Notes: generated from the sequence alone by a model not told the origin. A stretch of 64,000 nt of DNA from Tanytarsus gracilentus (GCA_038502055.1 JAXRKN010000036.1:62001-126000); one strand, 5' to 3'; shown: positions 23,620 to 35,872, numbered from the stretch's first letter. Program-made: numbers and translations.

Positions 23620-24656
23620 ATGGCAAGTAAAATTCTAAGCAGTCCAATTCGATTTAATTTATCTAATTCTTAACAAAAGGAAATACACTCAACTCAAGTC
23701 AACGGAAAGAAAGCCGAAAATGGCCATGAAGAAGAGCACGATGAATTTCAGTATCTCAAATGCATTGAAAATATCATCAAGAAAGGAGCTACACGATCCG
23801 ATAGAACTGGTAATTGAAATAAAACAATTCATGGTGGAATTTAAATTAATTTAAAATGTTAAATTTAGGTGTGGGCACAATTTCGATTTTCGGAGCTCAA
23901 ATGAGATTCAGCTTAAGGAATAAATTTCCATTGTTGACAACGAAGCGAGTATTTTGGCGAGGAGTTGCCGAAGAATTGCTTTGGTTTATTCAAGGTTCGA
24001 CAGACGCAAAGGTGCTGCAGGCAAAGAATATCAAGATCTGGGATGGAAATAGCACTCGCGAATTTCTCGATGCTCACGGCTTTAATGAACGTGAAGTGGG
24101 TGATTTGGGTCCCGTATATGGATTTCAGTGGCGTCATTTTGGAGCACAATATGAGAGTTGCAATGATGATTACACGAAGCGAGGAATAGATCAACTCAAA
24201 GACGTCATAGAGCGCATCAAGAGCAATCCAAACGATAGACGTATCATTATGACAGCATGGAATCCCATTGACATACCGAAAATGGCATTGCCACCATGTC
24301 ACTGCCTCGTTCAATTTTATGTTGCTGACGGTGAGTTGAGCTGTCAACTGTACCAAAGATCCGCTGACATGGGCCTTGGAGTTCCATTCAATATCGCTTC
24401 TTATGCTCTTCTCACCTACATGATTGCTCATGTTACAAACTTGAAGCCTGGTGATTTCGTTCACACTTTCGGCGATGCACATGTTTATTTAAATCACGTT
24501 GAACCGCTCAAAGAGCAATTGCAAAGAACGCCGCGTCCCTTCCCTCAGCTCCGTTTTAAGCGTCAAGTCACCGACATTGATGACTTCAAATTTGAGGACT
24601 TTGAAATTGTCAACTATGATCCTTTTCCTACCATCAAAATGGATATGGCCATTTAA
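23620..24656 (+). CDS. Ts: Thymidylate synthase
   Basis: The enzyme methylates dUMP to dTMP with methylene-tetrahydrofolate, for DNA synthesis. Exons proposed: 23620-23626, 23699-23809, 23869-24656; 301 codons plus TAA. Landmarks: SDRTGVGTISIFG near the N-terminus, the catalytic Cys in ALPPCH (about residue 183), the conserved QLYQRSADMGLGVPFN segment, and the FPxIKMDMAI C-terminus of animal enzymes. The second and third exons are certain. The start is less so: there is no in-frame ATG in the second exon. The ATG at 23620 followed by a 72-nt intron to acceptor 23698 is the only nearby solution that I find. An AG at 23679 is probably skipped, being too close to the TTAAC branch site. The gene sits between the two inverted neuropeptide genes. 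Confidence 0.93.
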
Positions 24657-24788
24657 AACAGTGAGCTAAATTTATATATTATACTTTCAAGGATTTCCTG
24701 CATATTTTCCGAGTATTAAAATAATAGAATTAGTTCCAAGTACACCTCAAGGGCTTCGAATAAATTTAATTTTGATGAATCAAAAAGC

Positions 24789-24805
24789 AATAAAATTACA
24801 ATAAA
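24789..24805 (+). terminator. Poly(A) signals of thymidylate synthase
   Basis: Two AATAAA hexamers (24789-24794 and 24800-24805) follow the stop by about 140 nt. Confidence 0.6.
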
Positions 24806-26213
24806 TCTTTTATGTGCACTTTAAGCTTGCGGCAGATTAAATTTTCTCGCAAAGAATTATTTTCTCACTCTCGGATTATGGAATGCTTTTCTCGTCCCTC
24901 AACGCTGTTGATGCTGATGAATTTTGCACAAAGTATTACATCACGAGAGTTAATGAAAAGAAAATAATTTATTAAGAACATCCACTTGTCTCAAGGGGAG
25001 AGATTTAATAAATCATTGAAGCAAGAATGTTGTGAGAATTTTCCGTGCGGTTTGTGGCAAGTTTTATTGAGTTACGAAACCGCATAAAAGCTTTTAAAAG
25101 ACTTTTGACCTTTTGAAAGCTGGTTGATTCTAGAAATTCGAGAAAAATAAAATGACCTAAAATTTTTCAGAAAATAAAAACTCATAAAATTTGTTAGTAA
25201 ATTTCTTTATTTCAAATCAATTCATTTGATTTCAAGTCGACACAATTTGTAATGAACCATTTAGTTATTTTTTTTCGGATAATTTCTTTACAGACGAAAT
25301 TGAATTTTAATGCGTATTAAAAAATAATTCATTTAAATGCGCAATAATTTCTTAGTTTGTTATGCAAATTCCATTTTTTTATTAAAACATGTAATAAGTA
25401 CAAGAATGTAAGATTATTAAAAAATATTTCTCATTAATTACACTCATTTAAAATTGTTACGAGATTTTTCGTCTCATTTCGTATGCAGAATTTTGATGAT
25501 GGCATGTCATCAGTTTTATGTCAACATTAACGACACCTTTCCATGTAGAATATTTTCGATAATTTGATTCATATGTAAGCCAATTTCATCAAGTCTTTAA
25601 CATTCATTTAATAAGGATCGTAATAACTTTTTTTTCTTAATTCTATTAATTATTTCACTTTATTTTCACTTCTCCTCTTCCATCGGATTTTTAATGTTTA
25701 AAATTCACTCGAATAAAAACGTGTAGGAAGGGAAACAAAATTGTTTTTAAAAAGTTTCAATGAAAAATTATTATGAGAGCGCGCTCTAAAAATGTAAAAG
25801 CAAAAAGCTGGATTTTATTCAATTTTGCCCTTACACACACGCACGCCCCCGCGCATTGCCATAAAATCGTGTGTGGAGCTTCCATGCTAAAAAATGTGGC
25901 TGGATTATTTTTTTTAACATGAAAATTCATTATTAATTTTACGGCAATTTAATGTGAAATTAGTTTGAAAAAAGGTCAAAAGAGACGATTAAAGAGGATC
26001 AAAGTGAAAATTTGGCAAATTCCTTAACTATTTTTTTTATAAAGCTGCCTCTCGTTAGTCCTTGTGGTTCGTTATGCGGTCAGGTTGATATCAGCACGTT
26101 CAATTATGCGCATCAGGTTTTAAAAATTAATCATTATTAATTTATTTTAAAGAAACTCTTAAGTTAAAAGGAAATTTAAAATCAGAAATAAATGAGAAGT
26201 TTAGTGGACATGA
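24806..26213. other. Spacer between thymidylate synthase and neuropeptide copy 2
   Basis: Convergent intergenic region, AT-rich. No gene, RNA or repeat is recognised. Copy 2 ends on the minus strand at its right border. Confidence 0.4.
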
Positions 26214-27792
26214 TTATTTGCCCCATTTGGCAAATAATCCCATCCTCTGACACTTGCAGTTAGCACCCCAAAGATTGCAACGGCATGATGAATTATTGCA
26301 GCATCCGTTTGGTCGATGATCGCAATTTCCCGATCGACGAATGCAGGCTCGTCTAAAAACGTAAATAAGAGAGGAACGTCTGACGAAAATTATAATTTTA
26401 GACACGATTTTTCGCATTCACTGTCGGGTTTGAACAGATTAACCTCACATCAAATCACAACGCACAACATGAAATAATTATAAACTTCCCACTGAAGGTG
26501 ATGAAAGTTTTAAACTCACTTTTCTGCAGGTGCTTGTAACTCATCCATGTAATTTTCAACCTCGGGGTAGTTGGTTTCGTCTTCTGAAGCTGTAAAGAAA
26601 ATTTTTTTTATAATCATTATATGAAGGAGAGGATGATGACAGAGCTAGCAGCTTGAAATAAGAGTTTTTCTCCCTTTATTTATGCTTTAGATTATCAAAA
26701 AGCTTCGAACAAGAATTTCGCTTTTCTAATCAAGTGTTATTGGAGTCTTTTTTCCAATTTTATTTGTATTCACTCTTGCTTAATCTAAAAGTGAAGGGGG
26801 AGTGAGTAAATTGCGAGCTATCGGCAGTTTTATCATCATCACAAATAAACCTAATCAAATATTTGCATGAGTTGATTGGTTCCTAGGGACGCAACAAAAA
26901 TAACAAACACTTCAACAAATTTTCATTGTGAGAACTTCCAAGCGTAATTAAACTTGAAATTTGATTCAAGAACAAAACTCCTTCAGTAAATTCTTTTCTA
27001 TGTGATTTATAGGATTTGACATCGATGATAAATTTTGGAGAAGTTCATTTGACATAAATTGCGTCAGTTTGTAATGTGATATTGAGATTTGATCCTCACG
27101 AACCTATCAGAGCTGAACACTCATTCAGAAAGGACATCAATCATCTTAAACTTTCGCGTCACTTCTTTTTTCTAACAAGACATTTTCAATCAAATTTATT
27201 TTTCCGCTCGACATGTTTTGATAAACAAATTTTATAAGGTGATGGAATTTTGTCCATGAATGGATATACAAAGAAAAAAAATTTTGAAATTTTAATTTCC
27301 AGAAAAAGTTTTTTCTTTGAAGAGCTTGAAAAATAAAAAAATAAATTTGTCTAGCTCAAAATCTCATTAAAACTTCAAATGTGTGATTTCATTCAGAAAA
27401 TGAGCATAAATAAATTCAACTTCAACTCCACGAATGTCGTCAGCGAATTTTTTTCAAGGAATCTTAATTAAAAAATATTTGAGTGTGCAAGTGGCATTTG
27501 AAATAATTTTAATAAGAGATTTATTTTTCATGGAGCGCCCAATTAATTAGACGCTGTTGGTAGCTAACATAAATTCTGCCATATGGTGAAAATGAAAAAA
27601 AGTAATTTAATCGAATGACGAGGAAATAAGTGAGTCTCATTGACTATCGTACAGCGTCGTAAAAAAGGAAATGCTTGAAGGATGTGTTTGCATTGTAAAC
27701 TTACCGCCCAATAAGTCACTATCCAAATAAGGATTTGCCTTCACCATTACACTAATAAGAAGGAAAAGAGCAAGTCCAATGATGCAGCGCAT
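26214..27792 (-). CDS. Agatoxin-like neuropeptide precursor, copy 2 (inverted)
   Basis: Minus-strand exons 27705-27792, 26520-26589 and 26214-26379 give a 107-residue precursor with the same plan as copy 1: signal peptide, acidic propeptide, Lys-Arg, short spacer, Arg-Arg, and an eight-Cys mature peptide with identical cysteine spacing, ending in Trp-Gly-Lys (predicted Trp-amide). Exon 1 differs from copy 1 at only 2 of 88 bases and intron 1 is nearly identical over most of its length. Exons 2 and 3 differ more. An inner acceptor (exon start 26352) is also in frame, as in copy 1. The gene is downstream of, and co-oriented with, the peptide transporter. It looks intact and functional. Confidence 0.87.
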
Positions 27793-28217
27793 TTTAAGTC
27801 CTCTTATTTTGTTTTATTCACTTTCACAAAAAATATATTTTTTCTTTAATTATTTTTCATTTACTTTTCTTTCTAAAAAGTATTTAAAATTAAAGAAATT
27901 AAAAAATAAAAATACTTTTGTAATACTGATGATTTAATCAGACCAGCTTTATGGAGTTTATGTCTGATTCAAGCGACTTCCCAAAGACGATTGCGAGATA
28001 GTCAAATGAAAAAGCTCTTTTTGATAACGAAAAGTGAGAGAGAAAAAAAATAATTTCCACGAGAGAAATTTGAGAGGAAAAATTCTCGCAATTGCGTTAT
28101 CTGTTGATTTTTCCAACAAGTGGAATGGATAAAATTATCAAACACGTGCTGAATGTGTACAAAATTTTGATGTTTTATTCTCTTTTCTAAATTTTATCTC
28201 ATTTTTTTGACATTTCA

Positions 28218-31200
28218 TTAGTTTTCCAACGGAGAACTTTTTTTCTCCGCCAACAATTGTTCATCTTCTTCCTGTGCCTTTGCAATCTCACTCAATGGAA
28301 TGGGTTTGTAGCGAATTCCAAGCCATGAGAAAATTCCCATGTCAACGAACATCAAAATTGCAAACAACATAAATTCGTAGACTTGAGAGTTGAAGAATTT
28401 AGCACCAACAATAATTGTGACGATTAAATTTCCAACGGCCACAGTAAGCAACCAGCATCCTTGCAATACTGACTTCATGCTGTCTGGCGCCTGAGAAATA
28501 ATTTATGCAACATTGCGAGAATTTTAATTACTTTTCACTTACTTGAGTGTAGCTAAATTGAAGGCCTGTAACGCTGTACATAACCTCACCGAGAGTCATA
28601 ATGACGTACTGTGGAACTAACCAAAGCATGCTCATAGAGTTTGGCTCCGAAACAACCGTCAAAGTTGCAACCTTTACAAAAAATAATTAAATGAAATTAA
28701 AACTTTAAGTCATAAAACTTTTTTTAACTTACAAAAACATTATTTGCCTGTTCGTTAATGACGAATGTATAGACACCGCCCAATTTTAAAGCAAAGCCTG
28801 AACGAACATTTATTCCAGCAACTGAAATTGCATAATCGCCTGCAAGAACGTCATGACGCTCTAATGAAGTGAAATTATAAGTCGATTCCGTTCCTACTAA
28901 TTCCACGCGTCTTCCTGATTGGAAATTCGTCAGCACTCGTACTGCTGGTCTTCCTTGACGTGACTTTTCGGGACTATCCTCGAATGGAACTACAGTATTT
29001 CTTTCCAAAAAGAAGCTGTTTGCTTTTCCAGACTCTAAAATTCCTGATTGAGTTAAACCAGTACATGAACCTGACGTTGCCGATGCCGTAATGTTAAATG
29101 GCAAAGTGTCACTTGGAACTGGAATTGTTTCGAGACGAAATTCGCCGGATTTAAGTTCAAAGTTTGGAATTCCATTAGCCAGACCGATGTTGTAGTCGCA
29201 GTCTCTTCCATTGTAAATCCTAACCTGTGACTCTCCCCATTTCGGCAAGACAGGATATGTTGGTTCGAGAACAATTTCGACAAACATTGAGCAAAGAAAA
29301 GCGACACCTTTAAAAATTAATAATTTTTTTTAAATAAATTCATTTTCACGATTTTGAAAATTCACCTGCAAAAATGCCTCCAAGTGTAATTTTTTGCAAA
29401 GGTCTTCGGATACCAACAAGATTAAGGAGTGGATAGAAAATTACTTCGTACAATGGAATGAAAACCAAAATCAAGAGAGGATTGATGACCTTTAAAATTA
29501 GATAATTAATTTTTTTACACTCCACTTTTTTAAATTTTCATACCTGCATTTGATCTGGCTTAATTGTGTACCACGATCCTAAATCTCCGTTCATTCTGGT
29601 TGCCTGGAATGTCCAACGACTTCCTTGCTGATCAAAGAGAGCCCTTGAGTTGAAAATTTAATAAATTAGCATGCATTTAATGTAAATTTAATTAAACATA
29701 CCAGAAAAGTGGAAGAGGAATGTAAAGGACGAGAATGTTGAGCAAAACTTTTGTTTCCATGACAAGTTTCTGTGAAATGGGATTTTTTTAAAATTGTTAA
29801 TTTTTAATGTAGAAACCACAAACCTTTCCATACATCGGCTCTGCATATTCAAGCCAATGAGATCTTGGATTTGTATGTTGGTCAGTTTTCTTTGATTTAA
29901 TTGCGTTCTAAGAGAAATTTAATTAAATTTTCGGATCTTGATTTTTGGATAAATTAACTTACAGAAATACATCTGATTACTTTCATGATCATGTTTCCTT
30001 GATTGGGAAGGATTTTGTACATGAATCGACCAGCGAGGAAAATCACAATCGAAACGGCCATTAAAATTGCTGGTAAGCCGAAACCAAATGGATAACATTC
30101 CTCCATGTCAAAGCACTTGACGTCTTCACGTAAAATTGGGGTTACGAGAGTGGAAATGAAAGATCCCAAGTTGATTGAGAAATAAAACATTGAGAAGAAG
30201 ACTCCAAGTTGTTTCATCTGTTCAGGTACTTTAAATTGTTCTCCGCCAAAAGCCGCGACACATGGCTTAATACCGCCACTACCTAAGGCTATAAGGAAGA
30301 GACCGAGGAAAGTTAATGCCCTGAAAGATATAAAAATATCTTAAAAATTTTATCATTAAACTTTAAATTCATACATTGCCGGCATGTTCCACGGTTCAAT
30401 GGACCCGAGAGTAAGTGTAACGCTGCCAGTAACATAAACGATAGAAAGCCAAACAATGGTGTTGAATTTTCCCCACCAGCTGTCCGCAATGATACCTTTA
30501 ATAATCATCTCATAATATTAATAATGAGTTCAAAAGAGTTTAAAGTTTTTTCACCTCCAGGAATGCAGAAGAAGTAAACGAGTGTTGTAAAGCTATGATA
30601 AATGACCGTCGCAATGTCATCACTAAAGTTGAGAGCGCGTGTCAAGTAAAGCGCTAAAATAGTTCTCATTCCATAGTAATTGAATCTTTCGCAAAACTCA
30701 TTTACGACAATGAAGAAAACCTGATATGGATATTTGTGCTGCTTCTGTTGAACCTCGACATCTTCTCCCTCCGTCTGTCCATTGGAAGCCTCGACAGCTA
30801 AAAATATTGAGTGACACAATCAATCAAATTATATCGTAAAAAGTGTGACTAGCACAATGATTCAAAAGGTTTATCTGGAGAGGCTTGCGTAAGGATTTAA
30901 AGATAAAAAGTGAAGTGTGAATTGTTATAACAAGCTGATTAAGTTGTTCAATTTAATCTTCTGTAAATAGTATTGTGATAGATTGGTAATGTCGCTCAAT
31001 CTTATCAGCGGACGCGAACTTAAGAAAAATTTGAGAAATTTTATTAACGAACTTGAACTTTTTCAAGTGGGTTTTTTAGATTTATTTTTCAAATTTTTAT
31101 ATATTTGCTAAAGAAATTTTCTTAAAGCATAAGTGAAAAAAAGTTTTCCATTTCACTTTAAAAATTAATCATTTGTCACAAAATTTCATTGAATTTTTTT

Positions 31201-32832
31201 AAAGTAAATTTTTCACATGAGTTTCTTAAGTATCATGTGATTTACGTCAGAACAGGATTTTACACTTGAGTTATAGTTCAGTTTAATCTTCGAGTCCATT
31301 TACACGGTCAGATAAATTGTTTTATTCACTCTCTGATGTCTTAAAACGTCTTTGCGAGAAAATTTATTTCAAAGACTTTTTTATCTTCACCTTTTTCATT
31401 AGAATTTTCTTCTGACATTTTTCACAACTCAATTTAAGCTTTAAGCTTTATTTTTTTAAGTCCGATTAATCCAAGCCACAAGAGAAAACTGAACAATGTA
31501 TATCAAAACTCGCTCAATCGAGCTCCCATGATAAGTTTTCTCGCGTTTTGTTATCTTATCAATTCAAGCATGTGAAAAAGTAGTAATTAAAGAGCAATCG
31601 ACACCCGAAGAATAATTTTATCAACAATTTCATTGTTGTAGAGAGACATTCAATACCTGCACAACACTAGAAAAGTTCTCAATGTGACAGGAGCAGTGAT
31701 TCATTGAGCAACGCATGTCGATTGCTTGTTATATGACAGTTATCAATGGTGCGGTATCTTGAAGTGTCAACTCAATTAAAATTGACTCGATGAAACTGGA
31801 AAAAATAAAATGTTCATGATATGAATGAAATCCTGTCATGAGTTTCAATAAAAATTTTCCCACGTGATTAATTTTTTTAAATCACATTTTTTGGATAATT
31901 AAATTAAACATATTTTCAGCTCTTGTGTTGTTGAAAAATGTCAACTTTGTGTTCGTGAAAATAATCTTTATAGAGCGAGTTGATAAAGATTTATTACTTC
32001 ATCAATTAGCTCACCTCTCCCAATGTTTTAATAACCTAATATAGTTTTTAAAGTTTTCAACTTTCAAAAAAATATTTCTGTTTGCATTTTGCAACAAAAT
32101 AATTTACAGAAAGATTATGAGAGCTTACGAAATACTTTACATGCAAAGAATTGAATTCAATGACAGTTATCACCATGTATATGAAAAAGGATTGTGGAGA
32201 CGCCACCATGTCTCAAATCTCTTTTTTTTTTAATTTAAATTTATTACGTTAAACGAATTTCTAGAATTATTCCTCAGATTTGGTTTAGTGTTTGTATCAC
32301 AAAAAAAGGAACTTGTTTATTTCGTGCAAAACAAAAGCAACAATCATATCAATTCGGCAATTCGTGGAAGGTTAAAGGTTGAGCTTTCATCGTTGATTGA
32401 AATAAATTGTTTACGAAATACCCAAAGATTTATTGACACATGCCCTTTGGAATGTCCGTTTGCACCTTTTTGCACCTTAAACATTCTCAAATTGATTTCA
32501 ACCATCGAAATTCAAATTCAAGTAACAAATTGTAATTTTTTTATTAATTGTATTTTTTTACTAAGCACTTACACAACTGATAATGAATGGAAAGAAATAA
32601 CACATTTAAAAAAAATTGTGAGTGGTAAACAAAGTTTAACAATACCGTTGGTAATTTTCTGAAGTGGATGGCGATAAGATTAAGTAGTGAGTAAAAAAAA
32701 CACTTCAAAGTAAAATAAAAAATATGAATGAGAAAGGGATTAATAACTTGCATTTGATTGGGTGTCGTAATTTTAAAAGTAAATTTAAAAAAAATGCTGA
32801 AGCTATTAAAAATATTTCTTACCAAAACTCAT
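28218..32832 (-). CDS. Proton-dependent oligopeptide transporter (POT/SLC15; yin/opt1-like)
   Basis: Plasma-membrane H+-coupled uptake of di- and tripeptides. Exons (5' to 3'): 32823-32832, 30555-30797, 30375-30495, 29963-30320, 29824-29907, 29702-29769, 29544-29643, 29366-29489, 28733-29307, 28543-28671, 28218-28490; 694 codons. The first coding exon carries only ATG AGT TTT G before a 2 kb intron. Seen: the ExxER-type motif in NEFCERFNYYGMR (about residues 36-47), the PTR2 signature GSGGIKPCVAAFGG, about twelve hydrophobic segments, and the large extracellular loop of animal PepTs encoded by the 575-nt exon, then three C-terminal helices and an acidic tail. Length fits animal PepT1/2. A decayed fragment of the gene lies in intron 1 (32663-32766). 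A repeat element is inserted 43 nt upstream of the start codon. Confidence 0.93.
32663..32766 (-). pseudogene. Intronless fragment of the peptide transporter
   Basis: On the minus strand this stretch reads PNQMQVINP...LLNL, matching PDQMQVINP...LLNL from the transporter (29400-29560). In the gene an intron splits this segment right after CAAATGCAG; in the fragment the two halves are joined. Outside this stretch the similarity is lost. It lies in intron 1 of the same gene, in the same orientation. Confidence 0.65.
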
Positions 32833-32905
32833 TGTAAAACAAGATGGGTCTGCAAACGGCGTTGCCATTTCCAATAGCTCCGCTGTCTTAGATTAGTACC
32901 CCATA

Positions 32906-33510
32906 GTTCTGAAAAATGGACATAGGTGGCACTCCTGGCCGACCATGATGGACATTCCTCAAAAATCGTCAATGTCAATCGATTCCTGATGCAATGACGA
33001 GTTCAACGACATACATGAAGCCATAATTCTGAAAAATGAACATTGGTGGCACTCCTGGCCGACCATGATGGACATTCCTCAAAAATCGTCAATGTCAATC
33101 GATTCCTGATGCAATGACGAGTTCAACGACATACATGAAGCCATAGTTCTGAAAAATGGACATTAGTGGCACTCCTGGCCGTCCATGATGGACATTCCTC
33201 AAAAATCGTCAATGTCAATCAATTCCTGATGCAATGACGAGTTCAACGACATACATGAAGCCATAGTTCTGAAAAATGGACATTAGTGGCACTCCTGGCC
33301 GGCCATGATGGTCATTCTTCAAAAATCGTTAATGTCAATCGATTTCTGATACAATGACGAGTTCAACGATACCCATGAAGCTATAGTTCTGAAAAATGGA
33401 CATTAGTGGCACTCCTGGCCGTCCATGATGGACATTCCTCTAAAATCGTCAATGTCAATCCATTCCTGATGCAATTACGAGTTCAACGATACCCATGAAG
33501 CCATGTAAGA
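32906..33510. repeat. 120-bp tandem repeat, copy set 2
   Basis: About five copies spaced at exactly 120 bp; GACATTCCTCAAAAATCGTC recurs at 32951, 33071 and 33191, with variants at 33311 and 33431. The unit is homologous to the array at 5690-6110. Confidence 0.92.
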
Positions 33511-33677
33511 GAAAATTTGTATGAAAAATGACATTTTTGCACTCAGGGACGGTCCTTGAAGGGTCGTACCTCAAAACAAAATACTTCTTGCACAACTAGA
33601 GCCAAAACCCGATCTTTAGCCACAAACCCGATTAAATTCCGACCAGCCGTTCTTGAGATATGCCGCCCACTAAGATC

Positions 33678-33738
33678 GTAAGAAAGTAAGAAAGTGAGAA
33701 AGTAAGAAAGTAAGAAAGTAAGAAAGTAAGAAAGTAAG
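33678..33738. repeat. AAGTAAGA microsatellite
   Basis: Seven to eight tandem copies of an 8-bp unit (AAGTAAGA with one G variant) inside the element at 32877-33920. Confidence 0.85.
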
Positions 33739-33922
33739 ATGACTTAAATGGCTCTATATCCTCGTAGGATTAACCGATTTCAAATCTGTTTTCGCCAGTT
33801 TGTAGGGTTTGGCTAGGCCTATCATTTGAGTATAAGTTTTGATATTGCACAATGTAATGTCTTGGCACTAGGGGCTGAAAACTGGTTTTGGAGAAATCCA
33901 AAATTAATATATAGCGGAGCTA

Positions 33923-34738
33923 TAATTTTTGCAATAAAATAATTTTTGTAAAACGCAGCTGAAATTGAAACAATAATTTAAAAATATTTGTCACTTTCGT
34001 TTGCAATTAAAAAAAGCTTTTAAGCTCACATATGTGAATTAAAAGGATCTCAAATTTGTTTCTCCTGAGAGTTTAATCTAGGGATCAACGGCGCTAATTA
34101 CGATCGTATAAAATGGTTAGCTATAAAATTATGTGGGCTTTTCCCACGAACTGGCCGCTGTGATTGCTAAGTAATGCACTTTTAAACCTTTGCAAATAAA
34201 ATTAAATGTTTCACATTTTGCAGTTTTTTACGCTTTTTTACACTTGAGAGTTTTTTTGCACTTGAGAATTATTTGCAGCACAATCAAAATTGTATTTGCG
34301 TTTTATTGCCACTCTAACTAAGCTTTTCTGATTTTCTTTATCACCGTTTTCATGATATTATGAAACTTGAACATTGAACGATAAAAATAAGAATATTTCT
34401 TTGCTCACGTGCTTCCTCTCGCCACTCTCTTTATCGCTTCCTAACATCTTAATTTCCTTTTTTTCTTCTTATCACGTGTGATTGCGTCAATGTTAAAACA
34501 CTTGAAAATATAAGAAGACAAAAGCCAAGAAACAAGCGATTAAATTATTATTTTTTAATTCTTAACGAGGCCACGTTTCAAAAAGCCGTTAAATATTTTT
34601 TTAAATTATAACAGCAGGGTTGTGTTTGTTTACCTGTCAGATGTCAGTTCATTTACAAACGTCAGAAATCGTTCATGAAAAAATTGAAAAACTAAAATTA
34701 AATTAAATTAAGAAGAACTCACTATAAAACAAAATAAA
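33923..34738. other. Divergent intergenic region upstream of RBM42
   Basis: AT-rich, no coding evidence. The RBM42 promoter must lie here, since its start codon is at 34739. Confidence 0.35.
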
Positions 34739-35692
34739 ATGGGAACTAAGCGAAAGAATATGGAAGACGAAATGTCAAGGTAATGACGGATGGTAATTTT
34801 CGTCATTAATTTACTTAAATTAATTTTTTTTAGATTTGAACAAGAGCTCAAGGAAATGAATTCGACGAAAGGACATAAACCGATGTTTGTACCGTCACAA
34901 GTGAAGCAATTTAACGCCTATAATACTGCACCATCGAATAAAATTATAACTAAACCACCCGTTCTTAATTTACCGCCCGCTGGTCCATCTTTCAATGCTA
35001 CATTTCAACAAGTTGCCGAAAAGAAAGTAATTTCGAGTGCTCCCAAACTCTACATCAGACCCAATGTACCAACAGTCGAAATGCCACCATCAATACAACA
35101 GTCGACAATTGCACCTACCAATTTCAATGTGAATCCAATACCTTTCGATATGGCCTCGCCTAGTAAATCATCAGGCACTTCCAGTAAGAAATCGAAGAGC
35201 GAAAAGATTCAACAAAATCACAATGCTGAAGATATAATTAAGGCGGCAAAAGCATCTTCCGCTCTTCAATCATTTGGAACTGGCAAAGATAAGCGAAAAG
35301 TCGATAAAAAGACTGTTCGAGCAATTGGCGGACAGGTGTGGGAAGATCAAACACTGATGGACTGGGAGGAGGATGACTTTAGAATTTTTTGCGGTGATTT
35401 AGGAAATGATGTCAACGATGAGCTCTTGGTCAGAACCTTCAACAAATATCCTTCATTTTTAAAAGCCAAAGTCGTACGAGATAAGAGAACGAATAAGACA
35501 AAAGGATATGGATTTGTGTCCTTTAAAGAGCCTCAAGATTTCATACGAGCCATGAAAGAATTCGATGGAAAATATGTCGGAAGTCGACCGATCAAGTTGC
35601 GTAAGAGCACATGGAAGCAGCGAGGCATCGACGAGCGACGAAAGAAAGAAGCTGAAAAGAAAGCTCTCTTGGCGATTATTAACAAAAATTAA
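34739..35692 (+). CDS. RBM42: RNA-binding protein 42 (RBM42)
   Basis: Two exons (34739-34779, 34834-35692), 299 codons. A single C-terminal RRM (about residues 195-270) carries the RNP2 motif IFCGDL and the RNP1 motif KGYGFVSF, followed by a basic helix (KSTWKQRGIDERRKKEAEKK) typical of RBM42. The N-terminal half is Pro/Ser-rich and low in complexity, shorter than in vertebrates. The gene starts at the ATG of MGTKRK, the first in frame after stops. RBM42 binds RNA and hnRNP K in vertebrates and acts in splicing and stress granules. It is divergent from the peptide transporter and convergent with SLC35B1, whose stop is only 180 bp away. Confidence 0.93.
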
Positions 35693-35703
35693 ATTATGAT
35701 TTT

Positions 35704-35709
35704 AATAAA
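35704..35709 (+). terminator. Poly(A) signal of RBM42
   Basis: AATAAA 11 nt after the stop codon, between two convergent genes. Confidence 0.5.
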
Positions 35710-35872
35710 TTGTGAGTAAACTTAACAAAAATCTTTCAACCTACATTTAAAATATTCAAAAGTCAAGTTCAAAGAGTTCAAAAATGATCGACATTTAAAA
35801 AATAGTAAAAAAGTTGAATTTATTAGTTCTCTATTACTTATCGAGATCACATTTTACGACCATTTTTGTGAA

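Larger units (their letters stand above)
20783..27808. repeat. Inverted duplication (two arms around thymidylate synthase)
   Basis: Left arm about 20783-22255, right arm about 26214-27808, opposite orientation. Similarity starts about 16 nt before each start codon (ATAAGAGGACTTAAA) and fades after the stop codons. The arms are separated by about 4 kb holding thymidylate synthase. Confidence 0.88.
32877..33920. mobile_element. TA-flanked non-autonomous element with 120-bp repeats
   Basis: Ends: GCTCCGCT (32877-32884) and AGCGGAGC (33913-33920) are perfect inverted repeats, each bordered by TA (32875-32876, 33921-33922), as expected of a TA target duplication. The interior is the 120-bp tandem array, a (GTAAGAAA)-type microsatellite (33678-33738) and about 180 bp of unique tail. 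There is no transposase. With only 8 bp of terminal repeat, class assignment (mariner-like or other TA-inserting group) is inference. Confidence 0.6.

Noticed and set aside
23913..24482. 189-codon minus-strand frame
   Set aside because: It is antisense to the conserved thymidylate synthase exon, with no recognisable domain.
32544..32825. 93-codon minus-strand frame as a gene
   Set aside because: Only a short part resembles the peptide transporter, and it lies in that gene's intron. Better read as a fragment.
32906..33510. CRISPR-like array
   Set aside because: The repeats are directly tandem without unique spacers, in a eukaryotic sequence.
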